From Pseudocolwellia agarivorans (lineage in GTDB: Bacteria; Pseudomonadota; Gammaproteobacteria; Enterobacterales; Alteromonadaceae), in contig NZ_MUZU01000004.1 in assembly GCF_002000085.1 (NCBI RefSeq), positions 310,001 to 374,000 of the forward strand: a stretch of DNA of 64,000 bases, read 5' to 3'. The notes beneath the pieces are model-generated. The model was not told the DNA's origin, made no database searches, and saw only the letters and a program-made list of their open reading frames with translations. Position 1 is the first letter of the stretch. Each line of letters begins with the position of its first letter. The position numbers and the translations under genes were made by a program. Shown here piece after piece: positions 1-8,493 of this stretch.

Positions 1-33
1 TTCATAAATACCTAGTTATTGATTTTTACATAT

Positions 34-60
34 AAAAAAAGCCACATATTAGTGGCTTTA
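34..60 (-). terminator. Rho-independent terminator of etfBA
   Basis: An AAAGCCAC/GTGGCTTT stem with a short loop, read on the minus strand, is followed by a T-run (the A-run at 34-40 on the plus strand). It lies just past the etfA stop. Confidence 0.8.
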
Positions 61-83
61 TTATACGGCGAGAATAATAAATT

Positions 84-1010
84 TTATAGTTTACTTTCTA
101 ATTCCGGTAAGGCATCAAATAAGTCAGCAACTAAACCGTAATCTGCTACTTGGAAAATAGGGGCTTCAGGGTCTTTGTTAATAGCAACAATAACTTTAGA
201 GTCTTTCATGCCCGCTAAATGTTGAATTGCACCAGAAATACCAACAGCTATGTATAAGTTAGGAGCAACAATTTTACCTGTTTGCCCAACTTGCATATCG
301 TTAGGAACAAAACCCGCATCAACTGCAGCACGAGAAGCACCAATAGCTGCACCTAATTTGTCTGCAATACCTTCAAGTAATGCAAAATTTTCACCATTTT
401 GCATACCACGACCACCAGAAATAACGATGTTAGCAGCACCTAAATCTGGACGTTCTGATTTAGATATTTCGTCACTAACATGTGATGAAATACCTGCATC
501 TTGAACTGAATCAATAGTTACTACTTCAGCATTACCGTCAGTAGCAACAGGATCAAAACCTGTAGATCTAACAGTGATGACTTTTTTGCTGTCTAAGCTT
601 TGCACAGTAGCAATAGCGTTACCAGCGTAGATAGGACGTACAAAGGTATCTGCACTTTCAACAGCAATAATATCTGAAATTTGAGCGACATCTAATAAAG
701 CAGCAACGCGAGGCATAAAGTTTTTACCTGTTGTTAATGCTGTTGCTAAAATGTAGTCATAATCAGCAGCAAGCTCGGTTACAAGTAAACTAATGTTCTC
801 TGCTAGTTGGTGTTCATAAGCGGCATTATCCGCAACTAAAACTTTACTTACGCCATTTACTTTTGCTGCTTCAGTTGCAACATCAGCACAATTTGAACCA
901 GCAACAAGTATATGAATATCGCCATCAATAGCTTGAGCGGCCGCTACAGTTTTTAAAGTGTCTGCTTTTAAGCTTTTGTTATCATGTTCTGCAAATACTA
1001 GAATACTCAT
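84..1010 (-). CDS. etfA: Electron transfer flavoprotein, alpha subunit
   Basis: Alpha subunit of the cytoplasmic FAD heterodimer that collects electrons from acyl-CoA and related dehydrogenases and passes them to ETF-quinone oxidoreductase. The 308 residues are full length for the family. The N-terminal half is the adenine-nucleotide-hydrolase-like fold; the C-terminal half is the FAD domain, with the family signature around [11 protein letters not shown], the [11 protein letters not shown] segment and the ISGAIQH loop near residues 253-263. The ATG overlaps the etfB stop by 4 bases (ATGA) and has an AGGTGA ribosome site, so the two subunits are translationally coupled. A terminator follows directly. 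Confidence 0.95.
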   Translation of the reverse strand: MSILVFAEHDNKSLKADTLKTVAAAQAIDGDIHILVAGSNCADVATEAAKVNGVSKVLVADNAAYEHQLAENISLLVTELAADYDYILATALTTGKNFMPRVAALLDVAQISDIIAVESADTFVRPIYAGNAIATVQSLDSKKVITVRSTGFDPVATDGNAEVVTIDSVQDAGISSHVSDEISKSERPDLGAANIVISGGRGMQNGENFALLEGIADKLGAAIGASRAAVDAGFVPNDMQVGQTGKIVAPNLYIAVGISGAIQHLAGMKDSKVIVAINKDPEAPIFQVADYGLVADLFDALPELESKL

Positions 1011-1759
1011 GAGATCACCTTCGCTTCATTTTTTAATTTTTCAACTAATTCATCAATACTGCTAACAACAATACCTGCTTGACGCTCTGCTGGTGGAGTT
1101 ACCTTAATAACATTACTGCGAGGAGCTAAGTTAATACCAAAATCAGCAGCAGGCTTAACATCTAAAGGTTTACGCTTAGCTTTCATTATGTCAGGTAATT
1201 TAGCATAGCGAGGTTCATTTAAACGTAGGTCTGTAGTTACAATTGCAGGTAAATTTAATGCAACGGTTTGTAAACCGCTGTCTACTTCACGAGTAACATT
1301 AACTTTATCGCCTTCTACAGCAACGTTTGAAGCAAACGTACCTTGTGGCATACCTGTTAGAGCAGCAAGCATTTGGCCAGTTTGGTTATTGTCGCTATCA
1401 ATAGACTGCTTACCTAAAATAATTAATTGAGGTTGTTCTTCTTCAACAACTTTTTGAAGCAACTTAGCAACATTTATTGACTCTAGTTTTTCTTCAGTAT
1501 CAATCTGTATTGCACGATCAGCACCTAGCGCTAATGCTGTTCTGAGCTGTTCTTGACAAGATTTATTGCCAATAGAAACCACGACAATTTCAGTTGCTGT
1601 TCCAGCCTCTTTAAGACGAACAGCTTCTTCTACTGCGATCTCACAAAAAGGGTTAAGTGACATTTTTACGTTAGCAAGATCAACATCTGAATGGTCTGCT
1701 TTAACGCGAACTTTTACGTTGTAATCAATTACACGTTTTATAGGTACTAATATTTTCAT
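1007..1759 (-). CDS. etfB: Electron transfer flavoprotein, beta subunit
   Basis: Beta (AMP-binding) subunit of ETF, partner of the overlapping downstream gene. The start [20 protein letters not shown] is typical and 250 residues is the family length. The conserved [15 protein letters not shown] and [17 protein letters not shown] segments are present. A GAGG ribosome site lies 5 bases before the ATG. First gene of a two-gene operon, divergent from ETF-QO across about 300 bp. The PsrA-like operators at 1994-2026 are about 235 bp upstream of this start, so regulation of this direction is possible but less direct than for the divergent gene. Confidence 0.95.
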   Translation of the reverse strand: MKILVPIKRVIDYNVKVRVKADHSDVDLANVKMSLNPFCEIAVEEAVRLKEAGTATEIVVVSIGNKSCQEQLRTALALGADRAIQIDTEEKLESINVAKLLQKVVEEEQPQLIILGKQSIDSDNNQTGQMLAALTGMPQGTFASNVAVEGDKVNVTREVDSGLQTVALNLPAIVTTDLRLNEPRYAKLPDIMKAKRKPLDVKPAADFGINLAPRSNVIKVTPPAERQAGIVVSSIDELVEKLKNEAKVIS

Positions 1760-1993
1760 CGTAGCCTCTGATGGTGCATGTTGTTTGTAATTATTAAGTA
1801 TTTAAATTTTTCTCTGTTTAATCTTAGTTGCTAATACAAAGATTGTGAGAAAAATTAACTGTGTAGAGTAAGCGAAGCTTAGCTATATTGTGTAAATCAC
1901 GCAATGTAAACTAAGCGATAAAAAACTTTCTCAGTAAATATTTCATTACAAGATAGTATTTACATACCATTTATCTATAATTGTTGATATTAT

Positions 1994-2026
1994 CAAACAG
2001 GTGTTTGAAAATCAAACGAGTGTTTG
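1994..2026. promoter_or_regulatory. Two tandem PsrA-type operators
   Basis: Seen: CAAAC-N4-GTTTG at 1994-2007 and again at 2013-2026, spaced 19 bp, about two helical turns. Known: PsrA, a TetR-family regulator of fatty-acid catabolism in Alteromonadales and pseudomonads, binds (G/C)AAAC-N2-4-GTTT(G/C). Inferred: repression of the ETF-QO gene, and perhaps of etfBA, relieved by long-chain acyl compounds. Confidence 0.75.
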
Positions 2027-2061
2027 AATTAATTTGATTGTCTACTTTTCTGGGGGAAATT

Positions 2062-3711
2062 ATGGAACGTGAATCTATGGAGTTTGATGTGGTAATTGTT
2101 GGAGCAGGCCCTTCAGGCTTGGCTACAGCATGTCAGCTTATGCAACTTGCACAAAAAAATGAACAAGAATTAATGGTGTGCGTCGTAGAGAAAGGTTCTG
2201 AAGTTGGTGCTCATATTCTGTCTGGTGCTGTGTTTGAACCTACAGCGATGAATGAGCTATTTCCCGATTGGAAAGAAAAAGGCGCGCCATTAAATACCGC
2301 TGTAACAGGTGATGATATTTACTATTTCACCGGTGAAGAAAAAGCTATTAAATTACCTAACATTGCGGTGCCTAAAACAATGCATAACGAAGGTAACTTT
2401 ATTGTAAGTATGGGTAATGTATGTCGTTGGTTGGCAGAACAAGCAGAGCAATTAGGTGTTGAAATTTTTCCTGGATTTCCTGCTCAAGAAGTTATTTACA
2501 ATGACGATAATAGCGTAGCAGGTATTATTACCGGTGATATGGGGTTAGATGCAGAAGGTAACCCTAAAGACTCATTTGAACCGGGTATGGAGCTACGCGC
2601 AAAATATACCGTTTTTGCTGAAGGTTGTCGCGGACATTTAGGTAAAGAATTGATCGCTAAGTTTGGTTTAGATGCTGATTCTTCTCCCCAACATTATGGT
2701 ATTGGTTTTAAAGAAATTTGGGATGTAGCACCAGAAAAACACCAAGAAGGTTTAGTGATACATAGTGCTGGTTGGCCTTTAGAGTCCGACACTAATGGTG
2801 GTGGTTACTTATACCATGCAGAAAATAATCAAGTGTTTGTTGGTTTAATTGTTGATTTAAGTTACAGCAATCCACATTTAAGCCCCTTTGATGAGTTTCA
2901 GCGTTATAAGCACCATCCCAAAATTAGTCAATATTTAGCTGGTGGTAAACGCGTATCTTACGGTGCTCGTGCCATGGCAAAAGGTGGTTTGAATTCTTTA
3001 CCTAAAATGACAATGCCGGGGGGCTTACTTGTTGGTTGTGATGCGGGTACGATTAATTACGCTAAAATTAAAGGTAATCATACCGCAATGAAATCAGGTA
3101 TGCTCGCCGCCGAAGCTATTTTTGAGGCCATTTCAGCTGGTGATGAAGGCGGAAAAGAGCTTACTTCGTTTACTGATAAAATTAAAGCCTCGTGGTTATA
3201 CGATGAACTTTATAAAACGCGTAATTTTGGCCCTGTTATGCATAAGTTTGGTACCTTTGTTGGTGGTGCGTATAACACAATAGATCAAAACTTTTTTGGT
3301 GGTAAATTACCTTTTAACTTTAAAGATGATTCTTTAGATCATGCGCAACTTAAACTTGCGGTGGATGCACCAGTAATTAATTACCCTAAGCCTGATAATG
3401 TACTTAGCTTTGATAAATTATCTTCGGTGTTTATATCAAATACCAATCATGCTGAAGAGCAACCATGTCATTTAAAACTTGCCGATGCCAGTATTCCTAT
3501 TAGTGTAAACTTAGCTAAATATGCAGAGCCTGCACAGCGTTATTGTCCTGCCGGCGTTTACGAAATTGAATCGACAAGTGAAGGTGATAAGTTTGTTATT
3601 AATTCGCAAAACTGTATTCACTGTAAAACCTGTGATATTAAAGATCCAAGTCAAAACATTACTTGGGTAACCCCAGAAGGTACTGGTGGACCAAATTACC
3701 CTAATATGTAA
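2062..3711 (+). CDS. etfD: Electron transfer flavoprotein-ubiquinone oxidoreductase
   Basis: Membrane-associated flavoprotein that oxidises reduced ETF and reduces quinone, completing the route whose first steps are encoded divergently by etfBA. The N-terminal FAD Rossmann motif VVGAGPSGLATA lies near residue 15. The C-terminus carries the [4Fe-4S] ligands (CPAGVYE, then CIHCKTC) and the family ending in TGGPNYPNM. I place the start at the ATG at 2062, giving MERESMEFDVVIVGAG: it follows a GGGGGA ribosome site and matches the start I remember for Pseudomonas ETF-QO. An in-frame TTG at 2038 would add 8 residues and has no comparable ribosome site. Tandem PsrA-like sites lie just upstream. Confidence 0.93.
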   Translation: MERESMEFDVVIVGAGPSGLATACQLMQLAQKNEQELMVCVVEKGSEVGAHILSGAVFEPTAMNELFPDWKEKGAPLNTAVTGDDIYYFTGEEKAIKLPNIAVPKTMHNEGNFIVSMGNVCRWLAEQAEQLGVEIFPGFPAQEVIYNDDNSVAGIITGDMGLDAEGNPKDSFEPGMELRAKYTVFAEGCRGHLGKELIAKFGLDADSSPQHYGIGFKEIWDVAPEKHQEGLVIHSAGWPLESDTNGGGYLYHAENNQVFVGLIVDLSYSNPHLSPFDEFQRYKHHPKISQYLAGGKRVSYGARAMAKGGLNSLPKMTMPGGLLVGCDAGTINYAKIKGNHTAMKSGMLAAEAIFEAISAGDEGGKELTSFTDKIKASWLYDELYKTRNFGPVMHKFGTFVGGAYNTIDQNFFGGKLPFNFKDDSLDHAQLKLAVDAPVINYPKPDNVLSFDKLSSVFISNTNHAEEQPCHLKLADASIPISVNLAKYAEPAQRYCPAGVYEIESTSEGDKFVINSQNCIHCKTCDIKDPSQNITWVTPEGTGGPNYPNM

Positions 3712-3743
3712 TTTCATCATGTCTAACAATTTTTATTAATAAC

Positions 3744-3777
3744 AGCCTGCTTAATTAATTTTAAGTGGGCTTTTTTA
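3744..3777 (+). terminator. Terminator of ETF-QO gene
   Basis: An 11-bp stem, AGCCTGCTTAA paired with TTAAGTGGGCT (two G-T wobbles), is followed by a TTTTTT run. Confidence 0.85.
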
Positions 3778-3943
3778 TATGTGTCGCTTGAATAGCCTCT
3801 ATATTTATTACGTCAATTAACACCAAATTAATTGTTTGTTTTTCATTAGGTAGTTATATAATCCCCTTAAAGACTTATAAAAATGATGACTTTGCATTAA
3901 TTGGTGTGAGAAAAAGTCATAAAAAGAAATAAGAGAGTAGAGT

Positions 3944-4288
3944 ATGTCCTCAGATAGATACGGCACAAGTGCTAATTATAAAAGCCAAGAAAAAGGTTAT
4001 AGAGATAGAGCATTAAAGCTATACCCATGGGTTTGTGGTCGGTGTGCACGTGAATTTGAATATTCAAATATTCGAGAGCTTACGGTTCATCATATAGATC
4101 ACGACCATACAAATAATCCGAATGATGGTTCAAATTGGGAGTTGTTGTGCATTTACTGTCATGACAATGAACATGCTAAATACACAGATCATGCGAATTA
4201 TAGTACTGAAGTTAAACCGGGCGAAAGCCAGCAAGAACAAGCCACTTACAATCCTTTTGCTGATTTAAAATCGATGTTAAAAAAGTAG
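3944..4288 (+). CDS. yajD: YajD-family HNH nuclease
   Basis: Small (114 aa) HNH-fold protein of the YajD type. One zinc-knuckle Cys pair is in VCGRCAREF and a second in LLCIYCHDNEH. The catalytic core is TVHHIDHDHTNN with the HNH-type histidines, then the Asn and His of the C-terminal half. Length matches E. coli YajD, whose cellular role is not established. The C-terminal tail after residue 85 is low complexity. Single-gene unit: its own ribosome site (AAGAGAG) and a terminator downstream. No partner methylase or toxin-like neighbour, so a restriction role is not suggested. Confidence 0.88.
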   Translation: MSSDRYGTSANYKSQEKGYRDRALKLYPWVCGRCAREFEYSNIRELTVHHIDHDHTNNPNDGSNWELLCIYCHDNEHAKYTDHANYSTEVKPGESQQEQATYNPFADLKSMLKK

Positions 4289-4326
4289 AGTTTTAAAAAT
4301 TATAACAGGAGGTTTTAAAGGATTGA

Positions 4327-4369
4327 GAAGCCTACTTTTAACTTAGCTGTTAGGCTTCAATTGTTTTTT
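4327..4369 (+). terminator. Terminator of yajD
   Basis: GAAGCCTA pairs with TAGGCTTC (4327-4334 with 4351-4358), followed by TTGTTTTTT. Confidence 0.8.
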
Positions 4370-4391
4370 ATTCGCTAATAAATAGGGGAGG

Positions 4392-4595
4392 TTACTCTTC
4401 AGTATCAGTTAAATGCTTTTGATACCCCTCTGCACCAAAAAAGCGGATCGACTTTTTAAGTTTGATTTTTTTTGCGATAAGTTGGTTATTGCAATATATC
4501 TTGACTACATGCTTGTCGCCATTGTTATCTACGTCATATTGATGATCTGTATTTAATCTAAGATTATCAAATTCAGTTTTCATTATTAATTTCAA
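4392..4595 (-). CDS. Small hypothetical protein
   Basis: A 67-residue charged soluble protein that I do not recognise. There is no signal peptide or membrane segment; the middle (HVVKIYCNNQLIAKKIKLKK) looks like beta strands with a basic patch. An AGGA lies 6 bases before the TTG at 4595, which favours that start; the in-frame ATG at 4583 would drop four residues but has only a weak GAA upstream. It follows the DsbA-family gene on the same strand, separated by 34 bp, so it is probably co-transcribed. Amino-acid composition looks like a real protein, but no homologue comes to mind. Confidence 0.5.
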   Translation of the reverse strand: MKLIMKTEFDNLRLNTDHQYDVDNNGDKHVVKIYCNNQLIAKKIKLKKSIRFFGAEGYQKHLTDTEE

Positions 4596-4629
4596 AGTAA
4601 ATCCTACTTAGTAAATACCTAAATAATGG

Positions 4630-5256
4630 TTATCTTAATGTATCAATTTGGTGGATTTGCTCCAACATATTTTCCATATTATTGTAGTCTAATCCTATTG
4701 AGTAAATTTTATCGCCTACTTGATAAGCTAAACTTGGAAAGCTATTCATACCTAACTTTCGTGTATATAACAATTCTTGCTGGAATAATTCATCAATTTT
4801 TTCTGACTGAATATCTTGTGTAAATTGTTCTACGTTTAACCCTATTTCTTTAGCTAATTCAATTAGAATATTTTCATCTGATGGATTTTTAGCTTCCGTG
4901 TAATAAGCCTGTTGAATACGGTGTACCATTAATTCATCATATTCAGTCTTTTGCTGGCGAGCTGCAATAACAGCACGATTGGAAGGATAAGTTGAGCGCC
5001 TTGGCTGGCAATTACTCCAAAAATCATAATTAAATTCAGTGCCAGGTATTGTCTGTTCGATTTTGCGCCATGTGTTTTGTAGCATGGTTTGCATTTGTTG
5101 TGACATAGGCTCATTAGAATCTGGAGCCAAGCCGCCAACATATCGCTTAATGATAATTGCAGGCGGTAAACTGTTAAAAAGTTTCTTTCTAACGGGTTCA
5201 AATCCCCAGCACCAGCTACACATAGGATCATGAACATAAATAAGTGTTTTATCCAA
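4630..5256 (-). CDS. DsbA-family thiol oxidoreductase, cytoplasmic
   Basis: Thioredoxin-fold protein of the COG3531-type DsbA family (208 aa). The redox motif CSWC is at residues 13-16, straight after the first strand (LIYVHDPM), and the cis-proline loop NSFPSL is near residue 170. There is no signal peptide, so it is expected in the cytoplasm, as for FrnE-like members. It probably acts in thiol-disulfide exchange; the partner is unknown. The ATG follows TTGGATAA-type sequence with little ribosome-site character. The gene lies between a MTHFR-like gene (upstream, 81 bp away) and a small hypothetical gene on the same strand. Confidence 0.85.
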   Translation of the reverse strand: MDKTLIYVHDPMCSWCWGFEPVRKKLFNSLPPAIIIKRYVGGLAPDSNEPMSQQMQTMLQNTWRKIEQTIPGTEFNYDFWSNCQPRRSTYPSNRAVIAARQQKTEYDELMVHRIQQAYYTEAKNPSDENILIELAKEIGLNVEQFTQDIQSEKIDELFQQELLYTRKLGMNSFPSLAYQVGDKIYSIGLDYNNMENMLEQIHQIDTLR

Positions 5257-5337
5257 AATAAGTCCTTATGTTATAACTTTAATGAAGCTGATTTTATTTT
5301 TAATTTATCGCTATTTTTATAGCGGAATTAATTATAT

Positions 5338-6318
5338 TTAATGCTTACTAATTAATAAGTTAAGTTCTTTTTTAGCTAAGTAATTTTCCATTTTTGAACG
5401 TAATAGTTTATACAATAAAATTGAACCATCAATTTCTTCTTTACGATTGGTTAAACTTTCAATGTTTAAACCTAAAGGTAAATCGTAAGGTAATATCGCA
5501 TCTAAAATTTGCTGTAAACTGTTTGAGCAAATACGGATAGATTCATATAACGAGTTGTTAGCATTTAGTATACGTAAGCTGGTTGCTTCTGGAACACTTA
5601 CACCTAACCAATCAATAAATTCTAACGTTTTTTGGCTGCCACAAGGTGAAAAAGTAAGTATTAAACGCTGCGGCTTTAAGCCTTGTTTTTTGCATTCAAT
5701 CGCATAGCGCGTCAGCATATCAATCGTTGCTTGTGGGTTGTAAATCGCTTGCGAGATAAAAAAGTTACAACCTTGTTGATGTTTCTCAATTAATCGTTGA
5801 TGTTCATTACCTTTACTTGCATGGCGCTCGGCTATGGTTACACCACCAATGAAAAAATTGTTTTCATTGCTAACTAGCGTGTTATAAGCATTTTTTAAAG
5901 AAAGGGATATAGTGTTGTTTTTAGATGGACTGCCCACTAAAACAATATCTTTAACGCCATATTTTTCCCAAGCTTCACTTGCCCACTGATTAAAATCGTC
6001 AGCGTTTGATTGAATAACACTTTTATAAGTAATCACTGGACGCTTAGACTTTTTGTTTAACAGTGATGAATATAAACGAGGATCATGAGTCGATTTAAAA
6101 GGAAACGGTCGTGGTTTATTCGTACGTGAGTTTTCATCTTGAATGTCGTATACAATCAAACCATCAAAATCTATATCGCTTACACGCTCTAATAATTTAT
6201 TTGCTATGCTTTCAACTTCTTCAAGTGGAGTGTCACTTTTAGGAGGAGTTGTACCAATAAAATAAACACCTCGGTGAATATCGTTGTATCGTGCTTTTAA
6301 TTCAGATTCTGTTTTCAC
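5338..6318 (-). CDS. Methylenetetrahydrofolate reductase-like protein under MetJ control
   Basis: A 326-residue protein with MTHFR/MetF-family character: an N-terminal FIGTTPPKSDTP segment equivalent to the PP motif of MetF, VKDIVLVGSPS, GGVTIAERH and CNFFISQAIYN barrel strands. Where E. coli MetF has catalytic Glu28 (FEFFPP), this protein shows Gly22 (FIGTTPP) by my hand alignment, so normal folate chemistry is doubtful. MET boxes at 6336-6359 overlap its promoter, which ties it to methionine metabolism. It is probably a MetF paralogue with changed function, acting in the cytoplasm. It is not linked to metB, metL or metJ here, and a canonical metF presumably lies elsewhere in the genome. Confidence 0.7.
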   Translation of the reverse strand: MKTESELKARYNDIHRGVYFIGTTPPKSDTPLEEVESIANKLLERVSDIDFDGLIVYDIQDENSRTNKPRPFPFKSTHDPRLYSSLLNKKSKRPVITYKSVIQSNADDFNQWASEAWEKYGVKDIVLVGSPSKNNTISLSLKNAYNTLVSNENNFFIGGVTIAERHASKGNEHQRLIEKHQQGCNFFISQAIYNPQATIDMLTRYAIECKKQGLKPQRLILTFSPCGSQKTLEFIDWLGVSVPEATSLRILNANNSLYESIRICSNSLQQILDAILPYDLPLGLNIESLTNRKEEIDGSILLYKLLRSKMENYLAKKELNLLISKH

Positions 6319-6335
6319 AAGTAAAATTCTTTTAT

Positions 6336-6359
6336 AGACGTTTAGACGTCTATATAGTC
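6336..6359 (-). promoter_or_regulatory. MET boxes (MetJ operator)
   Basis: Tandem 8-mers AGACGTTT and AGACGTCT followed by a degenerate ATATAGTC; the consensus is AGACGTCT. They lie 18 bp before the MTHFR-like start. A TTGACA-like -35 is at 6377-6382 on the minus strand, so bound MetJ would cover the -10 and transcription start. Confidence 0.85.
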
Positions 6360-6520
6360 TTACAGTTTCTAAAATTTGTCAAGACTCATTCATCGAGTTA
6401 ATACATTAATTGGGTATTAGCTATACGTTTTTAAATGTTAAAGTTATGCGATTTATTTTGATGTTGATATTATTTGTTGTAATTACAGCTAGAAGCTAAC
6501 CCTGAGTAAAAAGAAAAGTA

Positions 6521-7228
6521 ATGGAAAAAAGTAGGATTGATAAATTTATAAGCTCCGCATTAGCGATTAATAAACGAGATGTTAAGCTGCTTTTAGCGCA
6601 GAATAGGGTTGAAGTAGATGGGGCTGTTATTACAGATGCTGCCTTTCAAATAAATAAGTTCTCGCTTGTTAAAGTCAGCGATAAGGTATTGCAAGACGAT
6701 AAACCCGTCTACATTATGCTAAATAAGCCTATAGGTGTGGTAAGTGCGACCAAAGATAAAATTCATAAAACCGTAATCGATTTATTACCTTTTTCATATA
6801 AAGAAGAGTTACATATTGTTGGTCGTTTAGATCTCAATACTTCAGGTTTAATGCTATTAACTAACGACAGCAGCTGGTCTGAACGTTTAACACTACCTAA
6901 TAGTAAAGTGCCTAAAGTGTATCAAGTTACCTTAAAAAACAAATTAACAAGCGATTATATTGAAGCTTTTAAACAAGGTATGTATTTTAACTATGAAGAT
7001 AAAACAACCGAGCCCGCGGAACTCACCATCGAGTCAGACTACATTGCCCAAGTTATTTTAATGGAGGGAAAATACCATCAAATTAAACGTATGTTTGGTC
7101 GTTTTCAAAATCAAGTTATGGCGTTACACCGCAGTAAAATAGGGCGTTTGTTATTAGATGAAAATTTACAAGCTGGCGAAAGTCGCGAATTAACGGCTGA
7201 TGAAGTAAAAAATATTTTTAACCTATAA
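6521..7228 (+). CDS. rsuA: 16S rRNA pseudouridine synthase, RsuA type
   Basis: Pseudouridine synthase of the RsuA/RluB/E/F family, 235 aa. It has an N-terminal S4 RNA-binding domain (about 3-60) and then the catalytic domain with GRLDLNTSGLMLLTND, whose Asp is the nucleophile. The C-terminal EGKYHQIKRMF and the ending LLLDENLQAGESRELTADEV match E. coli RsuA (16S U516) better than RluF, so RsuA is the preferred call. ATG start with a purine-rich AAGAAAAG upstream. Monocistronic and convergent with the YgjP gene. Confidence 0.82.
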   Translation: MEKSRIDKFISSALAINKRDVKLLLAQNRVEVDGAVITDAAFQINKFSLVKVSDKVLQDDKPVYIMLNKPIGVVSATKDKIHKTVIDLLPFSYKEELHIVGRLDLNTSGLMLLTNDSSWSERLTLPNSKVPKVYQVTLKNKLTSDYIEAFKQGMYFNYEDKTTEPAELTIESDYIAQVILMEGKYHQIKRMFGRFQNQVMALHRSKIGRLLLDENLQAGESRELTADEVKNIFNL

Positions 7229-7260
7229 TCTATTGTTGTTTAAATCAACATAAACATAGC

Positions 7261-7773
7261 TTACCCACCATACACAGGGCCTTTCAATTCAAGTTGAGTT
7301 AAATATACACGTAATTCAAATTCTAATTGATGATAATTAGGTAACATGTGCTCGCAGAGCTTATAAAACGGCTTATCATGATTTTTTTCTTTTAAGTGTG
7401 CTAATTCATGCACCACTATCATCTGTAAAAAAGGCTCTGGCGCTACTTTAAACATACTGCCAACTCTTAACTCATTTTTACTTTTAAGCTTACTACCTTG
7501 CACTCTAGATACATAAGTATGTAATCCTAACGCATTATTAATCACGTGAATTTTATCGTCGTACTTTACTTGGCTTAGCGGGTTAGATTTTTTCAAATAT
7601 TGATTTTTTATATTCATTACATATTCCCTCAAGGCTTTATCATTATAAATAGTATGAGGGGTAGGGTATTTATTGAGTAAAAACGTTTTTAACGTGTTCT
7701 CATTCAACATTATTTGAATTTTATCTTTAATCTCAGGTGAGTATGCAGAAAGGTATTTTAATGGCGTAGTCAT
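7261..7773 (-). CDS. ygjP: YgjP-like zinc metallopeptidase-fold protein
   Basis: A 170-residue protein with the gluzincin motif HELAH at residues 122-126 and a third ligand region at H132, in the spacing typical of the YgjP/DUF45 family. E. coli YgjP is about the same length and has been reported as a UTP pyrophosphatase, so peptidase activity should not be assumed. No signal peptide; cytoplasmic. Monocistronic. Confidence 0.8.
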   Translation of the reverse strand: MTTPLKYLSAYSPEIKDKIQIMLNENTLKTFLLNKYPTPHTIYNDKALREYVMNIKNQYLKKSNPLSQVKYDDKIHVINNALGLHTYVSRVQGSKLKSKNELRVGSMFKVAPEPFLQMIVVHELAHLKEKNHDKPFYKLCEHMLPNYHQLEFELRVYLTQLELKGPVYGG

Positions 7774-7921
7774 AATAAATTATTTAGCTTAAAACTTAGC
7801 AGCATTATATGTTTTATATTAACAACTATCTATGTGGCTTACATGTTTTCAGAATCAAAAATAGGTATAATCTCGCCGTTCTAAGTTAGTAAATTAATAT
7901 AAATAAAATGAGTTGTTTAAA

Positions 7922-8380
7922 ATGAGTAAAAAAGGATACGCATGCATTGGATTATTTAATCCTAAATCTCCAGAGAATGTAGGATCTGTTATGCGAGCTT
8001 CAGGTTGTTACGGTGTACATTCGGTTTATTACACAGGTAAACGATACGATTTAGCCAAAGCGTTTTATACGGATAAAAATAAAGTTCATTTAGACATTCC
8101 ATTAATTGGTGTTGAAGATTTAAAAAACACAGTACCGTTAGATTGTGTGCCAGTTGCAGTTGAGTTAGTTGAAGGTGCTAAGTCTCTAGTGAATTATAAG
8201 CATCCGCCTAGAGCTTTTTATATTTTTGGCCCAGAAGATGGCACGTTAAAAAAACACATTACTGATTTTTGTAGAGAAACGATTTATATCCCCACTAATG
8301 GTTGTATGAATTTAGCGGCAACTGTGAATGTTATTTTGTACGATAGAATGGCAAAAGGCGATGATTTTTCTAATCATTAA
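7922..8380 (+). CDS. SpoU-superfamily (TrmH-type) RNA 2'-O-methyltransferase
   Basis: Single-domain SPOUT methyltransferase of about 152 aa. Motif 1 is IGLFNPKSPENVGSVMRAS, motif 2 is FYIFGPEDGTL and motif 3, the SAM-binding knot, is PTNGCMNLAATVNVILYD. It resembles TrmL-size enzymes but has the NVG/AS motif 1 of TrmH-like proteins, so the RNA target is open. The ATG at 7922 is preferred over the in-frame TTG at 7913. A TATAAT at 7866-7871 is a plausible -10 for its promoter. Monocistronic. Confidence 0.82.
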   Translation: MSKKGYACIGLFNPKSPENVGSVMRASGCYGVHSVYYTGKRYDLAKAFYTDKNKVHLDIPLIGVEDLKNTVPLDCVPVAVELVEGAKSLVNYKHPPRAFYIFGPEDGTLKKHITDFCRETIYIPTNGCMNLAATVNVILYDRMAKGDDFSNH

Positions 8381-8400
8381 CTTTGTATTAAATAATAGAT

Positions 8401-8431
8401 AAAAAAATCCCCATTAAAAACTTAATGGGGA
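8401..8431 (-). terminator. Terminator of the mlaC-like gene
   Basis: A perfect 10-bp stem, TCCCCATTAA with TTAATGGGGA, is followed on the minus strand by seven T (A-run 8401-8407). It may also serve the methyltransferase gene from the other side, although no T-run is present in that direction. A second weaker hairpin (AAGAATT/AATTCTT) lies just inside it. Confidence 0.82.
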
Positions 8432-8493
8432 CCAAGAATTACAGCGAACAATGAATTCTTAACGGGGGAAACTTTTTAGTAATGAAATGAGTG

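Noticed and set aside
2038..2061. TTG start for ETF-QO giving eight extra residues
   Set aside because: The ATG at 2062 has the ribosome site and gives the N-terminus known for the family.
3944..4288. HNH protein as part of a restriction or anti-phage system
   Set aside because: It matches the stand-alone YajD family and has no methylase, ATPase or toxin-antitoxin neighbours.
4626..4823. Plus-strand 65-codon frame with membrane-like segments
   Set aside because: Entirely antisense to the DsbA-family gene; composition is that of reverse-complement coding sequence.
5309..5324. CGCTAT-TTTT-ATAGCG hairpin after the MTHFR-like gene as a terminator
   Set aside because: Only a 6-bp stem and no T-run on the minus strand.
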